Notes under the pieces: generated by a model
Told to the model about the DNA's origin: nothing
What the model saw: only the letters and a program-made list of their open reading frames with translations
Databases searched by the model: none
Made by a program: the position numbers and the translations under genes
In this document: positions 17,976 to 29,674 of the stretch, piece by piece
Position numbering within the stretch: the first letter of the stretch is position 1
Layout: each line of letters starts with the position of its first letter
DNA from: Parvibaculaceae bacterium
Lineage (GTDB): Bacteria > Pseudomonadota > Alphaproteobacteria > Parvibaculales > Parvibaculaceae
Direction: 5' to 3'
Length of the DNA: 64,000 nucleotides
Assembly: GCA_028283765.1 (NCBI GenBank)
Contig: JAPWJY010000003.1
Coordinates: 1-64,000 of the forward strand

Positions 17976-19023
17976 GGCGAGATTTGCCCGTGCTGCCGGC
18001 GTTGCCGTGATGGTGTCGTCCATGTTCTTCGGCGCGGCATCGGTCCGTGCCGCGGAAGACCCGGCCTGGGCCGCCTTCCGCGCGAAGTTCGTGATGGCGG
18101 AGGGCCGGGTCGTCGATTTCGAGGACAAGAAGGTCAGCCATACGGAGGGGCAGGGCTACGGCATGTTGCTCGCCGTGGCCAATGACGACCGGAAAACCTT
18201 CGACGCGCTGTGGAACTGGACGAAGGCCAACCTTTCCCGCAAGGACGACTATCTTTTCTCATGGGCGTGGCGTCCTGACGACAAGCCTCACGTCAAGGAC
18301 AAGAACGATGCGACCGACGGCGACATCCTGATCGCCTGGGCGCTGTTGCGCGCCGGACAAAAATGGGAAGTCCCTGAATTTGTAAGCGCGTCGCGCGATA
18401 TTCGAGGATCGATCCGGGACAAGCTCGTCAAGGTCATTGCCGGGCGCACGGTCCTGCTGCCGGGTGCCGCCGGATTCCACAACAAGGACCAGACTGAAAT
18501 CAGTCTGTCCTATTATATTTTTCCGGCCTTCAACGAGTTCGCAAAGGATGAGCCTCAGGGGGGCTGGGACAAGCTGGCCCATGATGGCGTCGAACTCATT
18601 CTCGATGCGCGCTATGGCCGCTATGTGCTCTCGCCCGACTGGATAGAAATTTCCGGCAAGGGGGAATTGCGCATCGCCACACAATGGCCTGCGCAATTCG
18701 GCTTCGGCTCCGTGCGTGTGCCCCTCTATCTCGTCTGGGGCGGCGTCTCCTCCATGGATATTATCGGGCCTTATGTGAATTTCTGGCGCGGGATGGCGAT
18801 GCAGGACAAGGCACCGCCCGGCTGGGTCGATCTTTATACGGGTGCCTATGCTCCCTTCGAGGCCCCCCTTGGCATTCGTGCCATCGCGGCCTTCGTGAGC
18901 GGCACGCCCAACGTCACCATGCTCGGCTATTCCGACAAGGAACCCTATTATTCCGCCGTGCTTTTCCTGCTCTCGCAGCTTGCCTACCGCGAAACCATGC
19001 AGGCGAAGCTCACCCCTCAGTGA
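17941..19023 (+). CDS. bcsZ: Cellulose-operon endoglucanase BcsZ (glycoside hydrolase family 8)
   Basis: 360 residues from an ATG at 17941 that overlaps the bcsD end by 35 bp. This start gives an Arg-rich n-region and a hydrophobic core ending at SVRA|AED, a clear signal peptide. The GH8 acid Glu69 lies in HTEGQGYGM, and ATDGDILIAWAL contains the conserved Asp motif of the family. BcsZ/CMCax cleaves beta-1,4-glucan in the periplasm and affects fibre quality and yield. It is the last gene of the operon and converges with the efflux permease gene, whose coding end overlaps by 7 bp. Confidence 0.93.
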   Translation: MALRWSSATASRARFARAAGVAVMVSSMFFGAASVRAAEDPAWAAFRAKFVMAEGRVVDFEDKKVSHTEGQGYGMLLAVANDDRKTFDALWNWTKANLSRKDDYLFSWAWRPDDKPHVKDKNDATDGDILIAWALLRAGQKWEVPEFVSASRDIRGSIRDKLVKVIAGRTVLLPGAAGFHNKDQTEISLSYYIFPAFNEFAKDEPQGGWDKLAHDGVELILDARYGRYVLSPDWIEISGKGELRIATQWPAQFGFGSVRVPLYLVWGGVSSMDIIGPYVNFWRGMAMQDKAPPGWVDLYTGAYAPFEAPLGIRAIAAFVSGTPNVTMLGYSDKEPYYSAVLFLLSQLAYRETMQAKLTPQ

Positions 19024-22000
19024 CCTTGCAGGACTGGCACCGCGCCACCGGTGCTTTCTTTTTCATCCGTCTCCCTGGGCGCCAGCAGCAGATAGATCGC
19101 GGGCGTCACGATGCGCGAGAGCACGGTCGAGCTGATGAGCCCGCCGATGATGACAAGCGCAAGGGGCGAATAAAGTCCTGAGCGTTCGAGTGCCAGCGGC
19201 ATGAGGCCGCCGATGGCGGTCGCCGAGGTCAGCAGCACCGGCAGGAAGCGGATTTCGCCCGCCTTCTCGATGGCTTCTTTCAGCGAAAGGCCCTGTTCGC
19301 GCAACTGGGTGGTGAAATCGACCAGCAGGATCGAGTTCTTGATCTCGATGCCGATGAGCGCGATGAGGCCGATCACGGCGGTGAAGGAAAGTGAATTGCC
19401 CGTGACCCAGAGCGCGAGGAGCGCGCCCATGATGCCGAGCGGGATGACGGCCGCGACCACGGCGGTCACCCTGAGTGAGCGGAATTCGAGCACCAGCACC
19501 GCGAAGATGCCGAAGATCGCGACGATGACCGCGCTGCCGAGGCCCGCGAAGGATTTGCTCTGTGCTTCCGCCTGTCCACCGGCGCTGATGGTGTAGCCGG
19601 GGGGCATCTTCATTTTCTGAAGGCGCTGGTAGACGTCCTCTGAAACCTTTGAGGTGAGGAAGCCGGTTTCCGTATAGGCCGTGACCGTGACCGAGCGCTC
19701 GCGCTGATAGCGGTCGATACGCGCGGGACTGAGGCGGAAGGTGGGCTCGGTCACGATGCTGAGCGGCGCGGCGCCCGCTTCCGTCGGCACATAGATATGG
19801 TCGAGCTGGTTGAGATCGTTGCGCCCGGAGCCGAGGCCAAGTTCCATGGGGAGGCGCACGCGGACCGGAAATTCATCGCCGTCGCTTTCACGGAACTGGG
19901 CCACGGTTTCACCCTGCAAGGCCGCATGCACGGTGCGGTCGATGGCCCCTGCGGGAATACCCAGCGCCGCCGCCTTGTCGCTCTGGACGCCAAGGCTGAG
20001 GTCGGTGCGCTCAAGCCTCGCCGGGTTGTCGATGTCGCGGGTGCCGGGTGTCTGGGCGATGGTATGGGTAATCTGCGCGGCAAGCTCGCGCAGGGTCGGG
20101 ATATCGTCGCCCAGTACGCGCACGGCAATCGGCGCCTCTATCGGCGGGCCGTTCTCAAAGACCCGGATGATGATCTGGGCACCTGGATATTGCGCGAAAA
20201 TGTGCCGCAGACTGTCCAGATAGCGATGGCTCTCTTCCCCTCGCCATTGCTTCAGCTGGACGAAGACGGACGCCGTGTTGGCCAGATTTTCCTTGGGGCG
20301 GACATTGTAGAAAACCTGCGGGTTGCCGTGGCCGAGGTTGGAGAGATACCAGTCCACTTCCTTTTGCTGGGCCAGTACTTTCTCGACGAAATTCAACGCC
20401 TTGTTGGTGCCGGACATGGCCGTGCCTTCCGGTGTGTCGATGTCGATCATGACCTGCGGCACTTCGGCGGGGGGAAACAGGCTGAAGCCGAGCGTGGAGA
20501 AAAGCGGCAGGCTGGCAAGGAACAGCAAGCCTGCGGACATGACGACGAGGCGGGGCCGTTCGAGCGCGAAATGCAGCGCGGGCCGGTAGAAACGGTGGAT
20601 GCCGCCCATCAGCACCCGCAGCACGGCGTTGCCTTCTGGGTCGTCCGTCTCCTTGAGAATCCGGCTGGCGAGGAAGGGAATGATGGTCAGCGCCACAAAG
20701 AGCGAGGCCCCGACCGTCACCAGAACGGTGACCGGCAGGGAGCGGATGAATTTTCCGGCTCCTTCCGGCAGGAACAGCAGCGGCACGAAGGCGAGCATGA
20801 GCGTCGCCGTGCAGCCGAGCACGGCGATATAGATCTGCTTTGAGGCGGCGATGGCGGCCTGCGTGCGGTTCATGCCCATGCGCAGGTGGCGCGCGATATT
20901 TTCGGTGACGACGATCGAATCATCCACCAGCAATCCCAGCGCCAGCACGAATCCCGCGATCGAAAGCTGGTTGATGGTGAAGCCCATCATTTTCAGCATG
21001 GTCACGCCGATGGCGAGCGACAGGGGAATTGAAATCATCACCACGAGCGAGGCGCGCGGCCCGAGCGGCAGCAGCGTGAAGACCACCAGCGCCAGTGCGA
21101 TCAGGAAATCGCGGCCAAGGCCGGTTAGGCGGTGGGCGACATTCTTCGACTGGTCGAAGGTGCGCACAAGCTTCACATCCGCGGGCAGGTTCTTCTCGTA
21201 ATCGTCGGCGATGCGGAAAATGGCGTTTCTGACGTCGAAGACGTTTTCGCCGTCCTTCATGTTGGCGGTGACGAAGATGGCGCGTTTGCCATTGTACCAC
21301 GTCAGATGCGTCGGCTCGTCATAATCCCACGCCACGCTGGCGACGTCGCGCACGCGGATGGTGCGACCGTCCTGGGCCATCACGACGGTATCCTCGATCT
21401 GCTGGACCGTGTCGAACGAACCGGTGCCCTTGAGATTGAACCGGCGGTCGCCGACATGCACCACGCCGGCCGGCAGTTCCGTCCCTTCGGCCTGAAGCGC
21501 GGAAAGCACATGGTCGAGCGGCAGGCGCAGGCGGGCCAGCTTGCCCAGATCCACCTTGATCTGCACTTCGGATTGCGGCGCGCCCCACACTTCCGTTTCC
21601 CAGACGCCGGGCGCGCGGTCGATGATGTCCTTGAAGTTGTCGCCCAGATTTTCCATTTCATGGAACGTTGCCGTATCCGAGACCAGCGCGAACTGCACGA
21701 TGTTGGTTTTCGTGGTCCGCACCTTCTGGACATCGAGACGGGTGAGCCCGGGAGGCAGGGTGGGGCGGATGGCGTTGACCTCGCGCACGACCTCGTCATA
21801 TTTGGCTTCAGGGTCCACGTCCCAGCTGAACTCCGAGGTGACGACGGAGACGCCATCCCGGCTGGTCGATTGCAGCGTGTTGAGATCGTCGATGCCGTTG
21901 ATGGCATCTTCGATGGGCTTGCTGACCAGCCGCTCCACGTCCTGCGGGTCGGCACCGGGCAACACGGCCGTGACGATGAAGAAGGGAATGGGAAAGCTTG

Positions 22001-22112
22001 GATCTTCCGCCAGCGGAATGGTCCTGATGGCGTTATAGCCGAGAAAGGCAAGCCCCGCGAAAACGACGAGGGTAAACTGCCAGTTGCGGACCGAAAAAGC
22101 GGAAATATTCAT
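19017..22112 (-). CDS. RND efflux transporter permease
   Basis: A 1,031-residue inner-membrane proton-driven pump of the AcrB/HAE-type RND superfamily. It has a TM1 at about 8-28 and a large periplasmic loop to about 330. A block of six helices (about 330-550) carries the conserved ALGLLVDDSIVVTENI sequence, including the TM4 Asp pair. A second periplasmic loop and a final helix block (about 840-1015, with GIEIKNSILLVDF) complete it. Substrates cannot be read from sequence. The adaptor gene lies 39 bp upstream in the same direction. No outer-membrane factor gene is in the window, so the pump probably borrows one. Confidence 0.93.
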   Translation of the reverse strand: MNISAFSVRNWQFTLVVFAGLAFLGYNAIRTIPLAEDPSFPIPFFIVTAVLPGADPQDVERLVSKPIEDAINGIDDLNTLQSTSRDGVSVVTSEFSWDVDPEAKYDEVVREVNAIRPTLPPGLTRLDVQKVRTTKTNIVQFALVSDTATFHEMENLGDNFKDIIDRAPGVWETEVWGAPQSEVQIKVDLGKLARLRLPLDHVLSALQAEGTELPAGVVHVGDRRFNLKGTGSFDTVQQIEDTVVMAQDGRTIRVRDVASVAWDYDEPTHLTWYNGKRAIFVTANMKDGENVFDVRNAIFRIADDYEKNLPADVKLVRTFDQSKNVAHRLTGLGRDFLIALALVVFTLLPLGPRASLVVMISIPLSLAIGVTMLKMMGFTINQLSIAGFVLALGLLVDDSIVVTENIARHLRMGMNRTQAAIAASKQIYIAVLGCTATLMLAFVPLLFLPEGAGKFIRSLPVTVLVTVGASLFVALTIIPFLASRILKETDDPEGNAVLRVLMGGIHRFYRPALHFALERPRLVVMSAGLLFLASLPLFSTLGFSLFPPAEVPQVMIDIDTPEGTAMSGTNKALNFVEKVLAQQKEVDWYLSNLGHGNPQVFYNVRPKENLANTASVFVQLKQWRGEESHRYLDSLRHIFAQYPGAQIIIRVFENGPPIEAPIAVRVLGDDIPTLRELAAQITHTIAQTPGTRDIDNPARLERTDLSLGVQSDKAAALGIPAGAIDRTVHAALQGETVAQFRESDGDEFPVRVRLPMELGLGSGRNDLNQLDHIYVPTEAGAAPLSIVTEPTFRLSPARIDRYQRERSVTVTAYTETGFLTSKVSEDVYQRLQKMKMPPGYTISAGGQAEAQSKSFAGLGSAVIVAIFGIFAVLVLEFRSLRVTAVVAAVIPLGIMGALLALWVTGNSLSFTAVIGLIALIGIEIKNSILLVDFTTQLREQGLSLKEAIEKAGEIRFLPVLLTSATAIGGLMPLALERSGLYSPLALVIIGGLISSTVLSRIVTPAIYLLLAPRETDEKESTGGAVPVLQGH

Positions 22113-22151
22113 CTGTCCCCCCGGGACCTTCTGATGATGGGCCGTGGATTG

Positions 22152-23222
22152 CTACCGGGCGGATAGGGTCGGCGCCGCGCTGCTGACGAGATCGCCGTCG
22201 CTCAGATAGGCGGCACCCGCCGCAACGACCCTGTCTCCGGCGGCAAGCCCCGAGCGCACCAGCACGGCTTCGCCGCGGATGCCGCCCACCCGGATCGTGG
22301 TATGGACAGCCCGGCTGGTGGCGGGGTCGATGCGGTAGACATAGCCGCCGTCGCCCGTTGCCTCGACAAGCGCGGTTGCGGGTATTTCCAGCAGCTTGAC
22401 GGCGGGCATGACGGAAGGCGTGATGCTGGCCGAGCCGATCATGCCCGACATGAGGGATGGCGGCGGACTGGCGAAGGTGAGTTCGACGTCGAATGCTCCT
22501 GTCTGCGGGTCGGCCTGTGCGCCGATGCGGGTCACCTTCCCCACCACGTCCTCGCCGGAAAGGGCCCTGAAATGAGCAACGGCCCTGTCGCCCATGCGCA
22601 GGCGGACGACCTGCTGGTCCGACAGCGGCACCCGCATGATCAGCCCTTCGGTCCGGTCGCCGACCGTGAGCACGGGCTCGCCCGCGTTCATCAGTTCATT
22701 GGGTTCGGCGAAACGGTGCAGCACGATGCCGTCCGTCGGGGCGAAAATCTGGGCCCATCCGCTGTTGAAATTGATCTGGTCGCGGGATGTTCGCGCCGTC
22801 ATCAGCGCGCGCCTTGCGGCGTCCGTCACAGCGACGGTGCCGAAGCCCTTTTCCTGCAAGGCTTCCGCCCGGTCAAAGGCGCGCTGCGCCTCGACCACAC
22901 GCGCCTCGGCGTCGCTTTTCTGGGCGTTCACTTCCGTCAGGTCGAGGCTGGCCAGCTTCTGGCCCCGGGCCACCGCATCGCCGTCATCCACATAAAAATG
23001 GGTGATGAGCCCGCTGACCTTGAAGGAAAGGGTTTGCTCGCTCTTGAGCTTCACCGTGCCCGCGGCCTCGATGTCGCTCGCCCAGGGCGCTTCGGCGACG
23101 AGGGCGGTCTCGACCGGAATGGCCGCTTCCGGCTTTTTGACATCTTCCTTCTTCCGGTCGGAACAGCCGGCCAGCAGAAGAAAGGAAATGATGACCGCAA
23201 CAGCGGCAGAGACGACGCGCAT
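22152..23222 (-). CDS. RND efflux periplasmic adaptor (membrane fusion lipoprotein)
   Basis: 356 residues. The N-terminal lipoprotein signal ends in LLLAGC, giving a lipidated Cys near residue 20. A barrel-sandwich half (SGLITHFYVDDGDAVARGQKLASLD, abbreviated), an alpha-hairpin (about 90-140) and the returning half-motif (APTDGIVLHRF) are followed by a beta-barrel domain. This is the standard adaptor that links an RND pump to an outer-membrane channel. First gene of the efflux operon; its promoter faces that of the TetR gene. Confidence 0.93.
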   Translation of the reverse strand: MRVVSAAVAVIISFLLLAGCSDRKKEDVKKPEAAIPVETALVAEAPWASDIEAAGTVKLKSEQTLSFKVSGLITHFYVDDGDAVARGQKLASLDLTEVNAQKSDAEARVVEAQRAFDRAEALQEKGFGTVAVTDAARRALMTARTSRDQINFNSGWAQIFAPTDGIVLHRFAEPNELMNAGEPVLTVGDRTEGLIMRVPLSDQQVVRLRMGDRAVAHFRALSGEDVVGKVTRIGAQADPQTGAFDVELTFASPPPSLMSGMIGSASITPSVMPAVKLLEIPATALVEATGDGGYVYRIDPATSRAVHTTIRVGGIRGEAVLVRSGLAAGDRVVAAGAAYLSDGDLVSSAAPTLSAR

Positions 23223-23351
23223 GATTGAAACCCCACCCTTAACAGTGGTAACCTAATAACGTTAAGTTAACACTTCAAGGTTGTGGTTGATAAAAAGCCA
23301 GCACCTGCGCCATATGGCGTCTGTTCATGTTTCCGGAGTGATTAAAGGCCC
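23223..23351. promoter_or_regulatory. Divergent promoter region of efflux operon and tetR, with candidate operator
   Basis: A 129-bp region separates the adaptor gene (minus) from the TetR gene (plus). GTTAA-G-TTAAC at 23261-23271 is an inverted repeat with perfect five-base arms. It is embedded in a longer AT-rich stretch containing further TTAAC and GTTA half-sites. TetR proteins usually bind such palindromes in the divergent promoter they share with their target genes, so this is the likeliest operator. Confidence 0.5.
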
Positions 23352-23990
23352 ATGCCTGGAAAAAAGACGGTCCGGCTGCCTGCTGCCGAGCGGCGCCAGC
23401 AAATTCTCGATATCGCCCGGTCTCTTTTCGTTCAGCGCGGTATCGAGCACACCTCGATGCGTGAAATCGCCAAAAAGGCAGGCATCACCGCAACCTCGAT
23501 TTATGATCATTTCGAGGATAAGGACGATCTGCTCTATGAGATCGGCCAGAACTTCTTTTCCGCCTTCATCGAGCATGCCGAAACGGAGCTGGCCGGGCTG
23601 GTGGACCCCATGGCCCGGTTTCGCGCCATGGGCCGCCTTTATATCAGTTTCGGCGTCGCCCACCCGGAAGAGTACCGTCTGGTCTTCATGACTCCCATCG
23701 CCGGGCTGAAGCGGTTGATGATGCTGGATGGCCGCCATGCCGTCGGAGCCGATGGCCAGCCGACGAAGGGTGCGCTCGCCTATGGCATGCTGGAGGCCCA
23801 TATCACCGAGATGATGGGCAAGGGACTGATCCGTGAGGGCAATGTCTGCACGGTTTCAGAAGCCGTGTGGGCGGCGCTGCACGGCGTGGTCGCGCTGCTC
23901 ATCACCCACGATCATTTCGAGTTTTCCTCCCCGGAGGAAATGATCGCCATGACGGCCAGTATCATCCTTGACGGTCTGTGCCCACGCTAG
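23352..23990 (+). CDS. TetR family transcriptional regulator
   Basis: A 212-residue regulator. The N-terminal helix-turn-helix spans about residues 14-60 (RRQQILDIARSLF, then TSMREIAKKAGITATSIYDHF). The C-terminal ligand-binding part resembles the WHG type of TetR effector domain. It is divergent from the RND efflux operon, so it probably represses that operon and itself until a ligand binds. The stop overlaps the convergent glutathione-transferase stop by 4 bp. Confidence 0.92.
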   Translation: MPGKKTVRLPAAERRQQILDIARSLFVQRGIEHTSMREIAKKAGITATSIYDHFEDKDDLLYEIGQNFFSAFIEHAETELAGLVDPMARFRAMGRLYISFGVAHPEEYRLVFMTPIAGLKRLMMLDGRHAVGADGQPTKGALAYGMLEAHITEMMGKGLIREGNVCTVSEAVWAALHGVVALLITHDHFEFSSPEEMIAMTASIILDGLCPR

Positions 23991-24676
23991 GCTTGCGCCT
24001 GGGCCTGCATTTCAGCCTCCGCGCCCGCGCGCCAGTCCTGCATGGCCGGGAGTGACCAGATGAGGTTCATATAGCGCCGGCTCGTGCCGTCATCGCCCAG
24101 CGCCGCCAGATCGGCCTCATAGGTGATGAGCCGCGAGACGACCGGGGCGAACATGGCGTCGGCAATGGTGAAATGGCCGAACAGGAAGCCCTCGTCACGG
24201 TCCGCCGTCGCGCCGAAGCGGGATCGCGCCCCGTTCCATATCTCGACGATGCGCCGGACATTGGCCAGCGCTCCCGGCGTATGGCCCGCGCCGGGAAAGC
24301 GGGCCAGCACTTCCATGGGCATATCCCGGCGCAGATCCCCGAAGCCCGAGTGCATTTCGGCCGAATAGCTGCGGGCCAGTGCCCGGGCCTGCCCGTTTTC
24401 AGGCAGCAGCCTCTTTTCGGGGAAAAGGGACGCCATGGTCTCGCAGATCGCCAGCGAATCATGGATGACGTCGCCGTTCCACAGCAGGGCGGGGATGAAC
24501 CCGGAGGGCGAATATTTCAGGATTTCCGCTTTGGTGGTTTCCTGACGCAGCCGCAGATTGATCTCCCGGAAGGGAATTCCGGCATGGCGCATGGCGAGCC
24601 ACGGGCGCAGGCTCCAGCTCGAATAATTCTTGTCGCCGATGACAAGTTCAAACTGGAAGCGTTCCGGGGCTATCAT
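23987..24676 (-). CDS. Glutathione S-transferase family protein
   Basis: 229 residues from the ATG at 24676, which has AGGAGAG about six bases upstream; an in-frame extension to 24736 lacks support. The thioredoxin-like N-domain begins ELVIGDKNYSSWSLRPWLAM, a Ser-containing active site, and has the cis-Pro segment SGFIPALLW followed by DSLAICE. An all-helical C-domain follows (about 90-225). The NYSSWS signature is typical of a maleylacetoacetate-isomerase/zeta-like GST subgroup of unknown substrate. It is convergent with tetR. Confidence 0.9.
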   Translation of the reverse strand: MIAPERFQFELVIGDKNYSSWSLRPWLAMRHAGIPFREINLRLRQETTKAEILKYSPSGFIPALLWNGDVIHDSLAICETMASLFPEKRLLPENGQARALARSYSAEMHSGFGDLRRDMPMEVLARFPGAGHTPGALANVRRIVEIWNGARSRFGATADRDEGFLFGHFTIADAMFAPVVSRLITYEADLAALGDDGTSRRYMNLIWSLPAMQDWRAGAEAEMQAQAQA

Positions 24677-24770
24677 GGCTCTCTCCTGCGACCGTTGCGG
24701 GTGTAGGAACCGCTCTATAAGGTCTTTCAGGCTCAAATGCCTGCAAAACTTTCAGTCAAGGCAGTTCAAC

Positions 24771-26141
24771 GTGCTCACATTCTTTCTCAGCGCCTCCCGG
24801 AATGCCACGCCGATATGGGCGCTTACGTCCTCATCGCTTGAGGCATGGTGCGCCGCTCACGCGGGTCCCCTCGCCCAATGGGCGGAAACATCGGGCTTCG
24901 GGGCTGAACCTGGCCGTGTGCTGCTGCTGCCGGACGGGACTGGCGGCATTGCGGGTGTCCTGCTGGGACTGGGCGATGGCAGCGACCCCTTCCTGTTCGC
25001 AGCGCTGCCCGGGGCGCTCCCTGAAGGCAGTTATCATCTGGAAGGCGACATTCCGGCCGACCCGGCCCTTGCCGCGCTTGGCTATGCGCTTGGCACCTAT
25101 GCTTTCACCCGCTACAGGGGCAGGACGCGGACCTGGCCCTCGCTGGTGCTGCCCGCAGGGGTGGATGGCGAGGAGGTGAGCCGTCTGGCCCGCGCAACCT
25201 TCTGGGCGCGCGATCTCATCAACACGCCGCCCAACGACATGGGACCGGCGGAGGTGGCTGACGCGGCCCTGGCGCTGGCTAGAATGCATGGCGCCAGCGT
25301 GCGCCTCGTTGTGGGCGATGAACTGCTGGAGCAGAACTATCCCCTCATTCATGCCGTGGGCCGGGCGAGCACGCGCGCGCCGCGTCTTGCCGCCTTTCAC
25401 TGGGGCCGGGAGGATGCGCCGAAGGTCACGCTGGTCGGCAAAGGTGTGGCCTTCGATTCGGGCGGGCTCGACCTCAAGCCGTCGGCCGGCATGCTGCTGA
25501 TGAAGAAGGACATGGGCGGGGCGGCGAATGTGCTGGCGCTCGCCGGGCTCATCATGGAAGCAAAGCTCGATGTGCGGCTCCATGTGCTCATTCCCACCGT
25601 CGAGAACGCGGTTTCGGGTTCCGCCATGCGCCCGAGCGACATCGTCGTCAGCCGCAAGGGCGTTTCCGTCGAGATCGGCAATACGGATGCGGAAGGCAGG
25701 CTCATCCTTGCCGATGCGCTGGTCGATGCCGATGCCGATGCGCCCGATCTGTTGATCGACATGGCGACATTAACCGGCGCGGCGCGGACTGCGCTGGGGC
25801 CGGACCTGCCGCCTTTCTATACGGACGATGAGGTGCTCGCCTCAGAGCTTGCCGCTTCTTCGGTCGCGGTTGCCGACCCGATATGGCGGATGCCGCTCTG
25901 GAAACCGTATGATAACTGGCTTGAGAGCAAGATCGCCGACATGAATTCCGTGTCCGATGGCCCGTTCGCCGGTTCCATCACGGCGGCGCTGTTCCTGCGC
26001 CGCTTTGTCAGCAAGGCGAAAGCCTATGTGCATTTCGATATTTATGGCTGGGTGGCGAAGCCGAAGGCGGGCCGTCCCGTCGGTGGCGAGGCGCAGGCGA
26101 TCCGCGCGCTCTTCCATCTCATCAAGAGAAGGTATGGCTGA
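24771..26141 (+). CDS. Leucyl aminopeptidase family (M17) metallopeptidase
   Basis: 456 residues from a GTG at 24771; the upstream in-frame part overlaps the GST promoter and is not conserved-looking. The C-terminal catalytic domain shows VGKGVAFDSGGLDLKPS, a metal-binding MKKDMGGA, and the family signature NTDAEGRL with the second metal-site residues. It removes N-terminal residues from peptides in the cytosol using two metal ions. The stop overlaps the start of the NlpC/P60 gene (TGATG). The gene pair is common in alphaproteobacteria, suggesting linked peptide or wall turnover. Confidence 0.92.
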   Translation: MLTFFLSASRNATPIWALTSSSLEAWCAAHAGPLAQWAETSGFGAEPGRVLLLPDGTGGIAGVLLGLGDGSDPFLFAALPGALPEGSYHLEGDIPADPALAALGYALGTYAFTRYRGRTRTWPSLVLPAGVDGEEVSRLARATFWARDLINTPPNDMGPAEVADAALALARMHGASVRLVVGDELLEQNYPLIHAVGRASTRAPRLAAFHWGREDAPKVTLVGKGVAFDSGGLDLKPSAGMLLMKKDMGGAANVLALAGLIMEAKLDVRLHVLIPTVENAVSGSAMRPSDIVVSRKGVSVEIGNTDAEGRLILADALVDADADAPDLLIDMATLTGAARTALGPDLPPFYTDDEVLASELAASSVAVADPIWRMPLWKPYDNWLESKIADMNSVSDGPFAGSITAALFLRRFVSKAKAYVHFDIYGWVAKPKAGRPVGGEAQAIRALFHLIKRRYG

Positions 26142-27008
26142 TGGCCATTTCTTCCGGGCCTGATCCGCGCATAAACCCCTTCCGCGACGATCTGGCGGCA
26201 ACCCATCTGCGCGGGGAGGTTCTTGCAGCGAAATTCGTCGAGGGCACCGACCGGCAGGTGAAGGTGCCGGTGACGCCGCTGCTGCGCCGCCCCCAGCACG
26301 ATGCGCCGGTCGATACCGAACTGCTTTATGGCGAGATATTCCGCGTCTACGAGGTGCGTGGCGGCTATGCCTGGGGGCAGGCGGCCTATGACGATTATGT
26401 CGGCTATGTGCCGGCCGACGCGCTTGCCAGCGAGGTGCTGAAGCCGGGGCATCGTGTGGTTGCCCTGCGCACCTTCATTTATCCCCGGCCTGATCTCAAG
26501 GCGCGCCCGGTCGTCGCGCTTTCCATGAACACCAAGGTTCAGGTGACCGGCACGGACGGAAAATGGAGCGAGATCGCGCGCGGCGGCTTTGTCTTTGCCC
26601 GGCATCTGCTGCCGCTCGACGATGTCGCGGATGATTTCGTCTCGGTGGCCGAGAAGTTTCTGGGCATCCCCTATCTGTGGGGGGGACGCTCAAGCCTTGG
26701 GCTCGACTGTTCAGGCCTGATCCAGATGGCGCTGGAGCTGGGCGGCATTCCGGCACCCCGCGACAGCGACATGCAGGAAGTGGTGCTGGGCGAGGCGCTG
26801 GGCGCGGGCGACGATATCCAGGCGCTTCAGCGCGGCGACATGGTTTTCTGGAAGGGGCATGTCGGCGTCATGCTGGATGGCGAGCAACTGCTCCACGCCA
26901 ACGCCCACCATATGGCCGTTGCCATCGAGCCGCTGGATGAAGCTCTGCGGCGCATCGAGATGGCGGGCGGCGGCAGCGTCACGAGCATCCGGCGGATGGT
27001 CACGTCCG

Positions 27009-27031
<23 letters not shown>
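26141..27031 (+). CDS. NlpC/P60 family (C40) peptidase with SH3-like domains
   Basis: 296 residues. Two SH3-like segments occupy about 30-165. The C-terminal papain-like domain has the nucleophile Cys190 (DCSGLIQ), His240 (GHVGVM) and third polar residue His252 (HANAHH). Such enzymes cut peptide bridges of peptidoglycan or muropeptides. No signal peptide is visible, so cytosolic muropeptide recycling is a reasonable inference. Translationally coupled to the aminopeptidase. Its 3' end overlaps the convergent yejF-like gene by 23 bp. Confidence 0.9.
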
Positions 27032-28597
<1,566 letters not shown>

Positions 28598-28601
<4 letters not shown>

Positions 28602-29671
28602 GACATCACCTTGCGCGGATCGAAGGCGTCGCGCACGGCCTCTCCGATGAAGACGAGAAGGCTCAGCATGATGGCCAGCGTGAAAAAGCCGGTGAGCCCG
28701 AGCCAGGGCGCCTGCAGGTTCGCCTTGCCCTGCGCCAGCAGTTCACCGAGCGAGGGGGAGCCGGGCGGCAGGCCGAAGCCCAGAAAATCGAGTGAGGTCA
28801 GCGTCGAGATCGAACTGTTGAGGATGAAGGGCAGGAAGGTCAGGGTCGCGACCATCGCATTGGGCAGGAGATGGCGGTACATGATGGCGAGGTTGCCAAG
28901 CCCCAGCGCGCGCGCGGCGGTGACATATTCGAAATTCCGCCCGCGCAGAAATTCCGCCCGCACCACGCCGACGAGCGAGACCCAGTTGAACAGCAGCAAT
29001 ATGCCGAGCAGGATCCAGAAATTGGGCGCGATCACGGCCGAGATGATGATGATGAGATAGAGCGTGGGCACGCTCGTCCATATCTCGATGAAGCGCTGGA
29101 ACAGCAGGTCTGTCCAGCCGCCGAAATAGCCCTGCACCGCGCCTGCGGCGACGCCGATGATCGAGGAGAAAAAGGTGAGGACCAGGCCGAACAGCACCGA
29201 TATGCGAAAACCGTAGATCATGCGCGCAAGCACATCGCGGCCCTGATCGTCGGTGCCGAGCCAGTTGACCGGGGAAGGGGGAGAGGGTGCCGGCGTGTCG
29301 AGGTTGAGGTTGATCGTGCTGTAGCTGAACGGAATGAGCGGCCAGACGATATAGCCGCCTTTTTTCCCGATCAGCTCCTTCACATAGGGATCGCGGTAAT
29401 CGGCTTCGGTCTGGAACTCGCCGCCGAACGCCGTTTCGGGATAGCTGACGAACACGGGCATATAGAAGCCACCGTCGTAACGGACGAGCAGGGGCTTGTC
29501 GTTGGCGATGAATTCGGCGAACAGCGTGATGAAGAACAGGACCAGGAAAATCCACAGGCTCCAGTAGCCCCGCCTGTTCGCCTTGAAGTTCCGCCAGCGC
29601 CGCCTGTTGAGCGGACTGATGGCGATGCGCGGCGTGGTGAAGACGGCTTCGGGCGGGATGATCTCGGTCAT
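28598..29671 (-). CDS. yejE: Peptide ABC transporter permease, YejE-like
   Basis: A 357-residue inner-membrane permease. The opening PLNRRRWRNFKANRRGYWSLW is the conserved N-terminus of YejE (here shortened in quotation to its core, NRRRWRNFKANRRG). One helix near 35-55, a periplasmic loop, then a five-helix binding-protein-dependent transport domain with the EAA-type loop (AARALGLGNLAIMYRHLLPN) complete it. Pairs with YejB to form the channel. Overlaps yejF and lies 3 bp after yejB. Confidence 0.92.
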
Positions 29672-29674
29672 GGC

